A stretch of 64,000 nt of DNA from contig NZ_OZ024668.1 in the NCBI RefSeq assembly GCF_902497775.2, forward strand, positions 5,130,326 through 5,194,325. The letters run 5' to 3'. This document shows, one piece after another, positions 53,300 to 62,029 of this stretch. The stretch comes from Pseudomonas fluorescens (GTDB lineage: Bacteria; Pseudomonadota; Gammaproteobacteria; Pseudomonadales; Pseudomonadaceae). The position numbers and the translations under genes were made by a program. The notes beneath the pieces are model-generated. The model worked only from the letters and a program-made list of their open reading frames with translations, was not told where the DNA came from and made no database searches. How positions within the stretch are numbered: position 1 is the first letter of the stretch; each line of letters starts with the position of its first letter.

Positions 53300-54049
53300 A
53301 TGCGCCGTTTGTTTTTACTGCTGATGATGATCTGCACTACGCCTGTCTGGGCAGACAGCCTCGACCAACTCTACAAGGTCGCCGGCTGGCCCGAGCAGCG
53401 CGCCCACTTCACCGATGCCCTCGATGCCGCCCAGCAGCGCTATCGCAACAGCCTGCCGCCTGCGGTTTACCAGGCGCTGGTCAATAACAGCAATCAGCGC
53501 TTCCAGGCCCAGGCTGTGGATAAACGCGCCGAGGCCCAGCTGCGCGCCAATCTCAGCGATCCGGCCCCGGCCCTGGCCTTCTTCCAATCGCCGCTGGGGC
53601 GCAAGATCGTCGCCGCCGAACTGCTCGCCACCCGTCGCGACCAGTTGGCCAAGAATGCCAAGGGCCTGCCCAAGGTCCAGGCCAGCGATAACCGCCTGCT
53701 GATCATCGGCCACCTGGCCCAGGCCCTGCCGGCCCGCGAAGCCGGTGCCGAAGTGAGCCTGGCGATTGCCGGGGTCGCCGCCGACAGCCTCAGCCAGATG
53801 ATCCCCGGCCTGCTCGGTGGCGGCCAGGCCCAGGGCCTGCTCGACGGCCAGCGCCAACGCCTGATGGAACAAATCGGCAGCGAACTGAACAACACCTTGC
53901 TGTACGTCTATCGCGACCTGTCCGATGCCGAGCTGGAAGAGTTCGCCACCTTTGCCGAGTCCGACGAAGGCAAGGCTTACTACAAGGCCGCCCTGGCGGC
54001 GATCCGTGCCGGCCTTGCGGTTGGCCAGGAAACCTCGCAGCTGAAGTGA
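53300..54049 (+). CDS. DUF2059 periplasmic protein
   Basis: The 249-residue protein starts MRRLFLLLMMICTTPVWADS, a signal peptide. The remainder is helical with two DUF2059-like repeats: QRYRNSLPPAVYQALVNNSNQRFQAQAVDKRAEAQLRANLSDPAPALAFFQSPLGRKI and LLYVYRDLSDAELEEFATFAESDEGKAYYKAALAAI. Function is unknown. AGGAG precedes the ATG at 53300. It converges with the alpha/beta hydrolase gene with no gap. Confidence 0.82.
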   Translation: MRRLFLLLMMICTTPVWADSLDQLYKVAGWPEQRAHFTDALDAAQQRYRNSLPPAVYQALVNNSNQRFQAQAVDKRAEAQLRANLSDPAPALAFFQSPLGRKIVAAELLATRRDQLAKNAKGLPKVQASDNRLLIIGHLAQALPAREAGAEVSLAIAGVAADSLSQMIPGLLGGGQAQGLLDGQRQRLMEQIGSELNNTLLYVYRDLSDAELEEFATFAESDEGKAYYKAALAAIRAGLAVGQETSQLK

Positions 54050-54991
54050 TCAGCCCAGGCGCTGGTCAATGAACTCGAAGTAGCGCGCGCGAATCGCCGG
54101 CAACTCGTTGGCCAGGTGATGCCGCGCTTCGGGAATCATCAGGATCCGCGGCGCGGCGAATTTCTCCCCCAGCACCTTGAGGTTGTACGGCCAGTCGACG
54201 GTCATGTCGCATTCGCCCTGAATGATCAGCGGCTGCCGCGGGCTGAGCGGCGCCGCTTCAATACGCTTGACCCAATCGAGCAACGCCCCCACCCAGGCCG
54301 TCGGCAGGCGTCTTGGCTGCAACGGGTCGGCCAGCAGGAACGGCAAAAAGGTCGGGTCGTTGCTGTTCTCGCTGAAGCGCCGCTCAATGCCGTTGACGAA
54401 CGGCTTGAGCACCCGGTAGCTGAATTTCGACCAACGCCACGCCCGTGGCCGTACCAGCGGCGCGAGCAGGATCACCTCGCCCTGGGCCGGGCACTCGGCG
54501 CCGCGATGCAGCAGATGGTCGACGATGATCGCACCACCCGTGCTCTGCCCGAACAGATGCCACGGCTGCGGCAGCTCCAGGCTACGGGCCTGCTCGAACA
54601 GCGCTTGCAGCACCTGCTGGTAGGCACTGAAATCATCGATGCTGGCACGCTCGCCACTGGACAGCCCGTGCCCGGGAAGATCGCAGGAGATCACCGCATA
54701 CTGCTGATCCAGCGCCCAATCGATGACATGCCGGTACAAGCCCATGTGGTCGTAAAAGCCGTGCAGCAGAATCAGCGTCGCCACGGGCGCCGCCGGCAAC
54801 CACACCTGGCCGACCACCTCGAACCCTGCGGCGTCGAAACGCCCCAGCCAGCTCTGTGGGGCATCTTCACGGGCGGGCAGATCGAGCCCGTAGAAGCGCT
54901 GATAGGCCTGACCCTGCGTCGACAGTGGCTGCCGCGCCGCCAGGGATGACAGGCTGGCACGTAGGGAGTCGGGCTGAAATGACGCAGGCAT
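54050..54991 (-). CDS. Alpha/beta hydrolase (monoacylglycerol lipase / lysophospholipase-like)
   Basis: The 313-residue hydrolase starts MPASFQPDSLRASLSSLAARQPLS. It has the oxyanion motif ILLHGFYDHMGLYRHVIDWAL, DLPGHGLSSGERASIDDFSAY and the nucleophile elbow HLFGQSTGGAIIVDHLL (Ser in GQSTG). The acid and base are likely in GECDMTVDWPYN and IPEARHHLANE. This is the serine-aminopeptidase S33 / PldB-like group that acts on lysolipids or monoglycerides. There is no signal peptide. Stop codon and the DUF2059 stop are adjacent. Confidence 0.82.
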   Translation of the reverse strand: MPASFQPDSLRASLSSLAARQPLSTQGQAYQRFYGLDLPAREDAPQSWLGRFDAAGFEVVGQVWLPAAPVATLILLHGFYDHMGLYRHVIDWALDQQYAVISCDLPGHGLSSGERASIDDFSAYQQVLQALFEQARSLELPQPWHLFGQSTGGAIIVDHLLHRGAECPAQGEVILLAPLVRPRAWRWSKFSYRVLKPFVNGIERRFSENSNDPTFLPFLLADPLQPRRLPTAWVGALLDWVKRIEAAPLSPRQPLIIQGECDMTVDWPYNLKVLGEKFAAPRILMIPEARHHLANELPAIRARYFEFIDQRLG

Positions 54992-55089
54992 AAAAGATTT
55001 CCAGACGCAAAAGCGGGTTATTGACCTGTGATATTCATCTGTCGCCGCCAGCATGGCAAGCTAGGCGACTTTTTTCGGACATTGCCGAC

Positions 55090-55659
55090 ATGCCCCGCTC
55101 GCCCCTGCGCACCCTGCTTGGCCTCTTGCTCGTCGCCTTCTGCGGCGCCGGCCTGTGGTGGGCCTACGACAGTTTCCAGAGCCGCTACCTGCGCACTTTC
55201 GACAACCAGACCGCGCTGTTCTCCGGCGACCGCCTGCAACTGCCGGCGAGCATTGCCGGCCCCGGCCCGATCCGCCTGGTGCACTTCTGGGACCCGGCCT
55301 GCCCGTGCAACGTCGGCAACCAGCAGCACCTGGGCGAGCTGATCGAGCACTTCGGCCCCCAGGGTGTTGAGTTCTATGTGGTGCAGAAACCCGGGACCCG
55401 CGGCCAGTTGCCCGCCACCCTCAGCGCGCTCAAACCGCTGAGCGAGCTGCCCGGCGCCGAGCACCTGCCGGCCACCCCCGGCGTAGCGATCTGGGACCGC
55501 AACGGCCAACTGGCCTACTTCGGCCCCTACAGCGAAGGCGCGACCTGCAATTCGAGCAACAGCTTCATCGAGCCCATCCTGCTCGCCTTGAGCCAGGGCC
55601 GGGCAGTCAGCGCCACGCACACCATGGCGGTGGGCTGCTACTGCCCCTGGCAGCCCTAG
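55090..55659 (+). CDS. Membrane-anchored thioredoxin-like protein (DUF6436 type)
   Basis: The 189-residue protein has an N-terminal anchor (RTLLGLLLVAFCGAGLWWAY). The thioredoxin-fold body has IRLVHFWDPACPCNVGNQQHLGELIEHFG, where the redox motif is CPC rather than CxxC. YVVQKPGTRGQLP and TPGVAIWDRNGQLAYFGPY follow, then a final MAVGCYCPW with a second Cys pair. It faces the periplasm. A role in thiol or metal redox is suggested by the Cys arrangement, not proven. It overlaps the convergent acetyltransferase gene by 4 nt. Confidence 0.72.
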   Translation: MPRSPLRTLLGLLLVAFCGAGLWWAYDSFQSRYLRTFDNQTALFSGDRLQLPASIAGPGPIRLVHFWDPACPCNVGNQQHLGELIEHFGPQGVEFYVVQKPGTRGQLPATLSALKPLSELPGAEHLPATPGVAIWDRNGQLAYFGPYSEGATCNSSNSFIEPILLALSQGRAVSATHTMAVGCYCPWQP

Positions 55660-56204
55660 CGCGCCCGTGCAGGATTGCCAACCACGGTCGCACCCGCAGG
55701 CACATCGCGGGTAACCACGCTACCGGCGCCAATCACCGCGTTATCGCCCACGGTTACCCCCGGCAGGATGATCGCGCCGCCGCCAATCCAGACGTTACTG
55801 CCGATCTTCACCGGCCGCCCGCTTTCCAGGCCGCTGCGGCGCAGTTCCGGGTCCAGTGGGTGATCGGCGGTGTAGATCTGTACCGCCGGGCCGATCTGGC
55901 AGTCATCGCCGATACTCACCGGGGTAACGTCGAGGATCACGCAGTTGAAGTTCATGAACACGTTGGCGCCGACGCTGATGTTGTAGCCATAGTCGCAGTA
56001 GAACGGCGGGCGAATCACTGCACCGTCACCGACCTCGCCGAAATGCTCGAGCAACAACCCGTGGCGCTGCTCGTTGAGCAGGTCGGCGCTGTTGTTGTAG
56101 CGCTGCATCCAGTGCTTGTTGGCAATCTGTTCGGCCTGCAACTGCGGGCAACTGGCGTGATAGAGCTGGCCGCTGAGCATTTTCTGCTTTTCACTGAGAT
56201 TCAT
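55656..56204 (-). CDS. Sugar O-acetyltransferase (maltose/galactoside acetyltransferase type)
   Basis: The 182-residue left-handed beta-helix protein has the Maa N-terminus (MLSGQLYHASCPQLQAEQIANKHWMQRYNNS). Hexapeptide repeats follow: GYNISVGANVFMNFNCVILDVTPVSIGDDCQIGPAVQIYTADHPLDP, VWIGGGAIILPGVTVGDNAVIGAGSVVTRDVPAGATVVGNPARA. The catalytic His is in ADHPLD. It acetylates sugar hydroxyls with acetyl-CoA; the natural substrate is unclear. Divergent from the acylase gene with 84 nt between. Confidence 0.9.
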   Translation of the reverse strand: MNLSEKQKMLSGQLYHASCPQLQAEQIANKHWMQRYNNSADLLNEQRHGLLLEHFGEVGDGAVIRPPFYCDYGYNISVGANVFMNFNCVILDVTPVSIGDDCQIGPAVQIYTADHPLDPELRRSGLESGRPVKIGSNVWIGGGAIILPGVTVGDNAVIGAGSVVTRDVPAGATVVGNPARAR

Positions 56205-56288
56205 CTGGCCTCCTTTGGGGCTATCCTCTGTCCGTCTTTACCTCGATGATCGGACCACAAGATCCGCTAAAAAGTACAAGGAGTCACG

Positions 56289-58652
56289 ATGAAGCGCAGC
56301 CTGACCTTACTCGCCGTGGTCATTGCCGCGGCCGCCGGCGGCGGTTACTGGTACGTGCACGGCAAGCTGCCGCAACGCGCAGGCGAGGTCATCCTGAGCA
56401 GCCTGCAGGCGCCGGTCAGCGTGCGCTATGACGCCCGCGGCGTGCCGCATATCCAGGCGCAGAACGAGGCCGACCTGTACCGTGCCCTTGGCTATGTACA
56501 TGCCCAGGACCGCCTGTTCCAGATGGAGATCATCCGCCGCCTGGCCCGCGGCGAGCTGGCCGAAATCCTCGGCAGCAAACTGCTAGGTACCGACACCCTG
56601 TTCCGCAGCCTGCGCATTCGCGAGCAGGCTGAGCTGTATGTCGAACGCCAGGACAAAACCTCGCCGGCCTGGCTTGCCCTGCAGGCTTACCTGGACGGTG
56701 TGAATGCCTGGCAGGACAGCCATCCCAAGCCGATGGAGTTCGACGTGCTGGGCATCAAGCCCCGGCCCTTCACCGCCCAGGACACCATCAGCATCGCCGG
56801 CTACATGGCCTACAGCTTTGCCGCGGCGTTTCGCACCGAACCTGCACTGACCTACATCCGTGACCAACTGGGCGCCGACTACCTGAAGATCTTCGACCTG
56901 GACTGGAACCCGCAAGGCGCCCTGGCCAGCAAGCCAGCCCTGGCTGCCAGCGACTGGCAAAGCCTGCAGCAGCTGGCGCAACTCAGCCAGCAAGCCCTGA
57001 GCGATGCCGGCATTCCCCAGTACGAAGGCAGCAACGCCTGGGCGATTGCCGGCAGCCGCACCCGCAGCGGCAAGCCGCTGCTGGCCGGCGACCCACACAT
57101 CAGTTTCGCCGTGCCGTCGGTGTGGTACGAGGCGGAACTGACCGCACCGGGCTTCAACCTCTATGGCTATCACCAGGCGCTGAACCCCTTCGCGTCGCTG
57201 GGGCACAACCGCGACTTCGGCTGGAGCCTGACCATGTTCCAGAACGACGACGTCGACCTGATTGCCGAACAGGTCAACCCCGACAACCCCGAGCAGGTGA
57301 AGATCAACGGCCAGTGGCAGACCCTGGTCCAGACCCAGGACCAGATCGTGGTGAAAGACCAAGCGCCGGTGAACATCACGTTGCGCCGCTCGCCTCATGG
57401 GCCGATCGTCAATCCAGTGCTGGGCGACACTGCGGGGCCGACGCCGATTGCCGTGTGGTGGGCATTCCTGGAAACCGAGAACCCGATCCTCGATGGTTTC
57501 TACCAGGTCAACCGCGCCGACACCCTGGACAAGATGCGCGCCGCAGCGGCAAAGATTCAGGCACCGGGGCTCAACCTGATCTGGGCCAACGCCCGTGGCG
57601 ATATCGGTTGGTGGGCGGCAGCGCAGTTGCCGATTCGGCCAGCCGGGGTCAATCCGGGCTTCATTCTCGATGGCAGCACGGCGCAGGCCGACAAGCTCGG
57701 CTTCTATCCTTTCAGCGCCAACCCGCAGGCGGAGAACCCGGCCAGCGGCTACATCGTCTCGGCCAACTTCCAGCCGCCCGCGAACATGCCGATCCCCGGC
57801 TATTACAACCTGGCCGACCGTGGCCAACGCCTGAACCAGCACCTGGCCGACCCGCAGACCAAATGGGACCAGCAGAACAGCCAGGCCCTGCAACTGGACA
57901 CCATCACCGACTACGGCCCGCGCACCCTGGCGCCGTTGCTGGCAGTGCTGCGGGAAGTGGCCGAGGGCGATCAGGAGAAAGAGCTGGTCGAGCAGTTGGC
58001 GGCGTGGAATGGCGACTATCCGGTGGACTCGGTCAGTGCCACGCTGTTCAACCAGTTCCTCTACGACCTGGCCTACGCGGCGCTGCACGATGAACTGGGC
58101 GACACCTGGTTCCAGACCCTGATCAGCACCCGCGCCATCGATGCCGCGTTGCCACGACTGGCGGCCGACGCCAATTCACCCTGGTGGGGCAAGCAAGGCA
58201 GCAGCGATCAAGGTGACCGCAAGGCGACGGTGAAGCAGGCCTGGGGCAAAACCCTGGCCCACCTGCGCGAGACCTTCGGCAACGACCCGACCGGCTGGCA
58301 ATGGGGCAAGGCCCATACCCTGACCCACAACCATCCCTTAGGGCTGCAGAAGCCGCTCAACCTGTTGTTCAACGTTGGACCGTTCGCCGCACCGGGCACC
58401 CATGAAGTGCCGAACAACCTGTCGGCGAAGATCGGCCCGGCACCGTGGCCGGTGACTTATGGGCCATCGACCCGGCGGCTGATCGACTTTGCCGATGCCG
58501 GCCAGGCGCTGACCATCAACCCGGTCGGGCAAAGCGGGGTATTGTTTGACCAGCACTATGGCGACCAGGCCAAGGACTATATCGAAGGCCGGTACCACAA
58601 GGCGCAGATGGGTGTGATTCCGGCGCAGAGCACCTTGAGGCTGGTGCCTTGA
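56289..58652 (+). CDS. hacB: Acyl-homoserine-lactone acylase / penicillin acylase-family Ntn hydrolase
   Basis: The 787-residue precursor has a signal peptide or anchor (SLTLLAVVIAAAAGGGYW). The alpha chain has VRYDARGVPHIQAQNEADLYRALGYVHAQDRLFQMEIIRRLARGELAEILG. The autocleavage site is Gly247-Ser248 in YEGSNAWAIAGSRT; Ser248 becomes the N-terminal nucleophile. The beta chain has LAGDPHISFAVPSVWYEAEL, NPFASLGHNRDFGWSLTMFQNDDVDL and SVSATLFNQFLYDLAYAALHDE. Synteny with P. aeruginosa (near the prolyl hydroxylase) suggests HacB, which removes acyl chains from homoserine lactones and some beta-lactams. The symbol is by synteny. Confidence 0.82.
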   Translation: MKRSLTLLAVVIAAAAGGGYWYVHGKLPQRAGEVILSSLQAPVSVRYDARGVPHIQAQNEADLYRALGYVHAQDRLFQMEIIRRLARGELAEILGSKLLGTDTLFRSLRIREQAELYVERQDKTSPAWLALQAYLDGVNAWQDSHPKPMEFDVLGIKPRPFTAQDTISIAGYMAYSFAAAFRTEPALTYIRDQLGADYLKIFDLDWNPQGALASKPALAASDWQSLQQLAQLSQQALSDAGIPQYEGSNAWAIAGSRTRSGKPLLAGDPHISFAVPSVWYEAELTAPGFNLYGYHQALNPFASLGHNRDFGWSLTMFQNDDVDLIAEQVNPDNPEQVKINGQWQTLVQTQDQIVVKDQAPVNITLRRSPHGPIVNPVLGDTAGPTPIAVWWAFLETENPILDGFYQVNRADTLDKMRAAAAKIQAPGLNLIWANARGDIGWWAAAQLPIRPAGVNPGFILDGSTAQADKLGFYPFSANPQAENPASGYIVSANFQPPANMPIPGYYNLADRGQRLNQHLADPQTKWDQQNSQALQLDTITDYGPRTLAPLLAVLREVAEGDQEKELVEQLAAWNGDYPVDSVSATLFNQFLYDLAYAALHDELGDTWFQTLISTRAIDAALPRLAADANSPWWGKQGSSDQGDRKATVKQAWGKTLAHLRETFGNDPTGWQWGKAHTLTHNHPLGLQKPLNLLFNVGPFAAPGTHEVPNNLSAKIGPAPWPVTYGPSTRRLIDFADAGQALTINPVGQSGVLFDQHYGDQAKDYIEGRYHKAQMGVIPAQSTLRLVP

Positions 58653-58657
58653 AAGCT

Positions 58658-58712
58658 TCGCTGGGCAAGCCCGCTCCTGCCGACACCGGTGGGAGAGGGA
58701 TTGCCCCGCGAT
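58658..58712. repeat. Degenerate REP pair
   Basis: TCGCTGGGCAAGCCCGCTCC (58658-58677) and GGGAGAGGGATTGCCCCGCGAT (58691-58712) form an imperfect pair. The left unit mixes features of the two REP families (GCTGGGCAAG and CCCGCTCC). It lies between the convergent acylase and binding-protein genes. Confidence 0.7.
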
Positions 58713-58715
58713 AGG

Positions 58716-59594
58716 TCAGCCCTGCCAATTACCGCCTTCGACAATCACGCTCTCAGGCTTGGTGTCATCGCTCAGTTCCTTGCGCACATACTGGTCATAC
58801 AGTTTGAGCAGGTACTTCTGCTCGCCCAGGCGCGCAAGCTCGGCGTTGACCCAGTCACGCAGCTCGATGTTGCCCTTCTTCACCGCCGGTGCAATCGGTG
58901 CTTCCTCGCCGAGCTTTTCTTCCAGTACGCGGTAGCCCGGGTTCTGCTTCGACCAGCTGAACAGGATCAGGTTGTCCTGGGCGTAGGCATCACCACGACC
59001 GCTGGCCAGGGCCTGCAGCGACTCGGTGTTTTTCTCGAACTTGAGCAGCTTCCAGTCCGGGTGGTTCTTGGTCAGCCAGATGTCGGCGGTGGTGCCGGTG
59101 GTGACGATGGTGGTCTTGTCGGCCAGGTCATCGAGTGTCTTCACACTGCTGCCTTCCGGCACCAGGGCCTGCACGGCAACACGCAGATTGGGGTTGGTGA
59201 ATTCCACCGCCTCCTTGCGCTCCGGGGTCACGGTCATGTTGGCCAGGATCAGGTCGACCTTGTCGCTCTGCAGGAACGGAATACGGCTGGCAGGTTCCAC
59301 GGCAACGAACTCGACCTTGTTCTCATCGCCGAGCAGGTCCTTGGCAAACTGGCGGCCGATGTCGGTATCAAAACCAACATAGCGCCCGGCCTCGTCGACA
59401 AAGCCAAATGGCGGTTTGTCGGTAAATACGCCAACGATCAGCTTGTCGCGGGCCTTGATGGTTTCCAGGTAGCTGGTGGCCGGCGCGGCGCCACCGGCGG
59501 CCGGCTTGCTCGGCTCTTCAGCTTTGTTGCAGCCGGCCAGCAGGGCCAGGCCGAGTACGGACAACAGCAGTTTCGAAGTCTTGGCAGTTTTCAT
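58716..59594 (-). CDS. Polar amino-acid ABC transporter binding lipoprotein
   Basis: The 292-residue protein starts with a lipoprotein signal (LLLSVLGLALLAGCNKAEE; lipobox LLAGC). The mature domain has RDKLIVGVFTDKPPFGFVDEAGRYVGFDTDIGRQFAKDLLG, VDLILANMTVTPERKEAVEFTNPN and ASGRGDAYAQDNLILFSWSKQNPGY. This is the glutamine/cystine/acidic amino-acid family 3. It is the last gene of a four-gene operon; its ATG overlaps the ATPase stop (ATGA at 59591-59594). Confidence 0.9.
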   Translation of the reverse strand: MKTAKTSKLLLSVLGLALLAGCNKAEEPSKPAAGGAAPATSYLETIKARDKLIVGVFTDKPPFGFVDEAGRYVGFDTDIGRQFAKDLLGDENKVEFVAVEPASRIPFLQSDKVDLILANMTVTPERKEAVEFTNPNLRVAVQALVPEGSSVKTLDDLADKTTIVTTGTTADIWLTKNHPDWKLLKFEKNTESLQALASGRGDAYAQDNLILFSWSKQNPGYRVLEEKLGEEAPIAPAVKKGNIELRDWVNAELARLGEQKYLLKLYDQYVRKELSDDTKPESVIVEGGNWQG

Positions 59595-60364
59595 GACAGT
59601 TCCTTTGCGAGTGTTTTGGGCAGGCTTTCAACAAAGGAGAATTTCTCCAGAAACTGCTGCGCGCGTGCGCTCTGCGGGTTCGTAAAGAAGCTCTCGGGGT
59701 CGCGCTGTTCAAGGATCCTGCCGGCCTCCATGAACACGATGCGGTTGGCCACCGCGCGGGCGAAGGCCATTTCATGGGTAACGATGAGCAGGGTCATGCC
59801 GTCACGGGCCAGGCCCTGGATCACCTGCAGCACTTCCTTGACCATTTCCGGGTCGAGCGCCGCGGTGACTTCATCGAACAGCATCACTTGCGGGTTCATG
59901 CACAGCGAACGGACGATGGCGATGCGTTGCTGCTGGCCACCGGAAAGCTGGCGCGGGAAGGCGTCGCGCTTGTCCAGCAGGCCAACCCGGGCCAGCAAGG
60001 CTTCGGCCTGGGCCTGGGCCTCACGGCGCTCGCGCTTTTGCACCTTGAGCGGGCCCAGCAGCAGGTTGTCGATCACGCTCATGTGGCCGAACAGGTGATA
60101 ACTCTGGAACACCATGCCGACCTGCTGGCGCACCTGGCGCCAGTCGGTGCCGGGCGCCAGCAGCTCTTCACCGGCCAGGCGCAGGCTGCCGCTGTGGGCT
60201 GTTTCCAGGCCGTTGAGGCAACGCAGCAAAGTGCTCTTGCCGCAGCCGCTGGGGCCGAGGATCACCACTACTTCACCGCTGCGTACCTGCAGGTCGACAT
60301 GGTCGAGCACCTGCTGCTCGCCGAAGAATTTGTTGAAGCCCTTGAACTCGATCAATGCGCTCAT
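59591..60364 (-). CDS. Polar amino-acid ABC transporter ATP-binding subunit
   Basis: The ATG at 60364 gives 257 residues. It has Walker A LGPSGCGKSTLLRCLNGLE, Q-loop MVFQSYHLFGHMSVIDNL, signature LSGGQQQRIAIVRSL, Walker B VMLFDEVTAALDPEMV and switch His in IVTHEMAFA. This is the GlnQ/HisP-type ATPase. The start overlaps the upstream permease stop (ATGA), and its own stop overlaps the binding-protein start, so the operon is tightly coupled. A longer in-frame extension runs back through the permease and is not real. Confidence 0.92.
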   Translation of the reverse strand: MSALIEFKGFNKFFGEQQVLDHVDLQVRSGEVVVILGPSGCGKSTLLRCLNGLETAHSGSLRLAGEELLAPGTDWRQVRQQVGMVFQSYHLFGHMSVIDNLLLGPLKVQKRERREAQAQAEALLARVGLLDKRDAFPRQLSGGQQQRIAIVRSLCMNPQVMLFDEVTAALDPEMVKEVLQVIQGLARDGMTLLIVTHEMAFARAVANRIVFMEAGRILEQRDPESFFTNPQSARAQQFLEKFSFVESLPKTLAKELS

Positions 60365-61020
60365 GCGTGTGTCCAGCGGCGCTCCAGCGCGCGCGAAGCG
60401 GCTGACAGCGGGTAGCAGATGAAGAAGAAAAACAGGAACAGCGCGCCGTAGATCAGTACCGACTCGTAGGTGCGCTCGATGATCTGCTGGCCGACCTTGA
60501 TCACATCGACCACGCCGATCAGCACCGCCAGCGAGCTGGTCTTGATGATCCGCGTGTAGATGTTGATGGTCGGCGGGGTCATGCGCTTGAGCGCCTGGGG
60601 CAGCAGGACATAGCCATACAGCTGCCCGCCGGACAGGCCGATCGACAGCCCGGCTTCGCGCTGCCCGCGCGGCAACGACTGCAGCGCGCCACGCACCACC
60701 TCGCCCACTTCGCTGGCGCCCCACAACGACAGCACCAGCACCGCACACCAGAAGCTCGGAATGCTCACGGCAAAGAAGATCGGCAAACCGAAGAACAGCA
60801 GGTACAGCCAGACCAGCACCGGGATCGCCCGGAACAGCTCCAGGTAGATGCGCAGCAGCACATTCACGCAGCGTTTGCCCAAGGTCGCCAGCACGCCGTA
60901 AAGCACGCCGCCGAGGGTGGCGAAGAGGATGCTCAGCGCCGAAATCGCCAGGGTTTGCGCAGCGCCCTTGCCCAGTTGCGGCAAGGACACCAGCAACAAC
61001 TCAAGACCCGAACTGGCCAT
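60361..61020 (-). CDS. Polar amino-acid ABC transporter permease, second
   Basis: The 219-residue protein has five or six helices with TLAISALSILFATLGGVLYGVLATLGKR, FRAIPVLVWLYLLFFGLPIFF and the EAA loop EVVRGALQSLPRGQREAGLSIGLSGGQLYGYVLLPQALKRMTPPTINIY. HisM/GlnP family. It overlaps the first permease gene by 20 nt and the ATPase gene by 4 nt. Confidence 0.9.
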   Translation of the reverse strand: MASSGLELLLVSLPQLGKGAAQTLAISALSILFATLGGVLYGVLATLGKRCVNVLLRIYLELFRAIPVLVWLYLLFFGLPIFFAVSIPSFWCAVLVLSLWGASEVGEVVRGALQSLPRGQREAGLSIGLSGGQLYGYVLLPQALKRMTPPTINIYTRIIKTSSLAVLIGVVDVIKVGQQIIERTYESVLIYGALFLFFFFICYPLSAASRALERRWTHA

Positions 61021-61666
61021 GTTGCAGCCTCCGTTCCAAGCGGCTGAGCAGCAGCGACAAAGGCAGGAACAGCAGCACGCAAATCAGCGTCAGCACCGCG
61101 AGCATCTCGTAGGTCTTGTAATACAGAGCGATGTAGCTCTTGGTGGTGTAGAGAATTTCCGGCACCGCCACCGCCGACACCACGGTGGTTTCCTTGAGCA
61201 AAAAGATGAAGTTGGCGAACAGCGCCGGCAAGCTGAGGATGCCCGCCTGGGGCAGGATCACATGGCGCAGTAGTTGGCCTTCCGACAGGCCAATCGAGCG
61301 GCCGGATTCCAGTTGCGCCACAGGTACTGCCTCGACACCGGCGCGCAGCACCTCGGTCAGGTAGGCGCCGCCAAGGAAGGTCATGGTGATGATCGCCGCT
61401 GCGAAACCGGAAATCTTCAGGCCCAGTTCCGGCAAGGCGAAGTAGACGAAGAACAGCTGGATCAGCAGCGGCGTGTTGCGCGCCAATTCCACATAGAGCT
61501 TTACCAGGCGCTGCAGGTATGGCGTGCGGTAAACCAGGATCGCGGCGTTGACCAGCGCCACCAGCAGCGAAGTGCCGATGGCGATCAGGCCGACTTGCAA
61601 AGTGACGCCCACTGCCTTGAGAAAGGCCGGCAATGTGCTAAGGATAAAGGCGAAATCGAAGCTCAT
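61001..61666 (-). CDS. Polar amino-acid ABC transporter permease, first
   Basis: The ATG at 61666 (MSFDFAFILSTLPAFLKAVGVTLQVGL) gives 221 residues; GAGG lies 8 nt upstream. Helices and the EAA loop AYLTEVLRAGVEAVPVAQLESGRSIGLSEGQLLRHVILPQAGILSLPALFANF are of the HisMQ type, with ELARNTPLLIQLFFVYFALPELGLKI. First gene in the order permease, permease, ATPase, binding protein. The substrate is a polar amino acid or derivative; cystine or another sulfur compound is possible given the neighbouring metQ and SfnR-like genes. Confidence 0.9.
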   Translation of the reverse strand: MSFDFAFILSTLPAFLKAVGVTLQVGLIAIGTSLLVALVNAAILVYRTPYLQRLVKLYVELARNTPLLIQLFFVYFALPELGLKISGFAAAIITMTFLGGAYLTEVLRAGVEAVPVAQLESGRSIGLSEGQLLRHVILPQAGILSLPALFANFIFLLKETTVVSAVAVPEILYTTKSYIALYYKTYEMLAVLTLICVLLFLPLSLLLSRLERRLQHGQFGS

Positions 61667-61938
61667 GGGATGAGCCTCGGCAGACAATCAAGTGGCAGCA
61701 TGGACAGGATCTCGGACCGGCCCGAGGGTAAACGGGCGGCTCTACACAGGGGTTGTCAGTGCGGGTGAGCACAATAGATAGACTCTAAAGGTATAAAGAT
61801 ATTTATTTAAATACCCTTATTGCATATTGATATCACCCAAACAGCTAACCTGCGAAATCCTTGGCGATGGCGGGATCTTTCTGCTGCAAATGCTATCCAA
61901 GCGCTGTCGACCCATCACACCAACAAGGAAGACAAAGG
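61667..61938. promoter_or_regulatory. AT-rich promoter region of the amino-acid ABC operon
   Basis: 61780-61850 is markedly AT-rich. It holds TTTATTT (61802-61808) and CTTATT (61816-61821), 7 nt apart, an arrangement also seen upstream of metQ. The operon reads leftward from here. The same gap continues to 62117 and contains a possible 27-codon gene and a REP pair. Confidence 0.4.
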
Positions 61939-62022
61939 ATGAATAGCGCCCCCACTCTCGATGCAAAAGAACTGATCAAGTGGCTGACGGCATTGCGCCG
62001 GGCGGTCAATGCGGGGAATTGA
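61939..62022 (+). CDS. Possible 27-residue peptide
   Basis: An ATG at 61939 is preceded by AAGGAAGACAAAGG, which offers two strong ribosome-binding boxes. It opens MNSAPTLDAKELIKWLTALRR and ends 6 residues later with TGA at 62020-62022. The middle can form an amphipathic helix with a basic face. It stands alone in a 451-nt gap, is divergent from the ABC operon and is followed by a REP hairpin. Nothing similar is recalled, so it is a candidate only. Confidence 0.4.
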   Translation: MNSAPTLDAKELIKWLTALRRAVNAGN

Positions 62023-62029
62023 ATGCACT

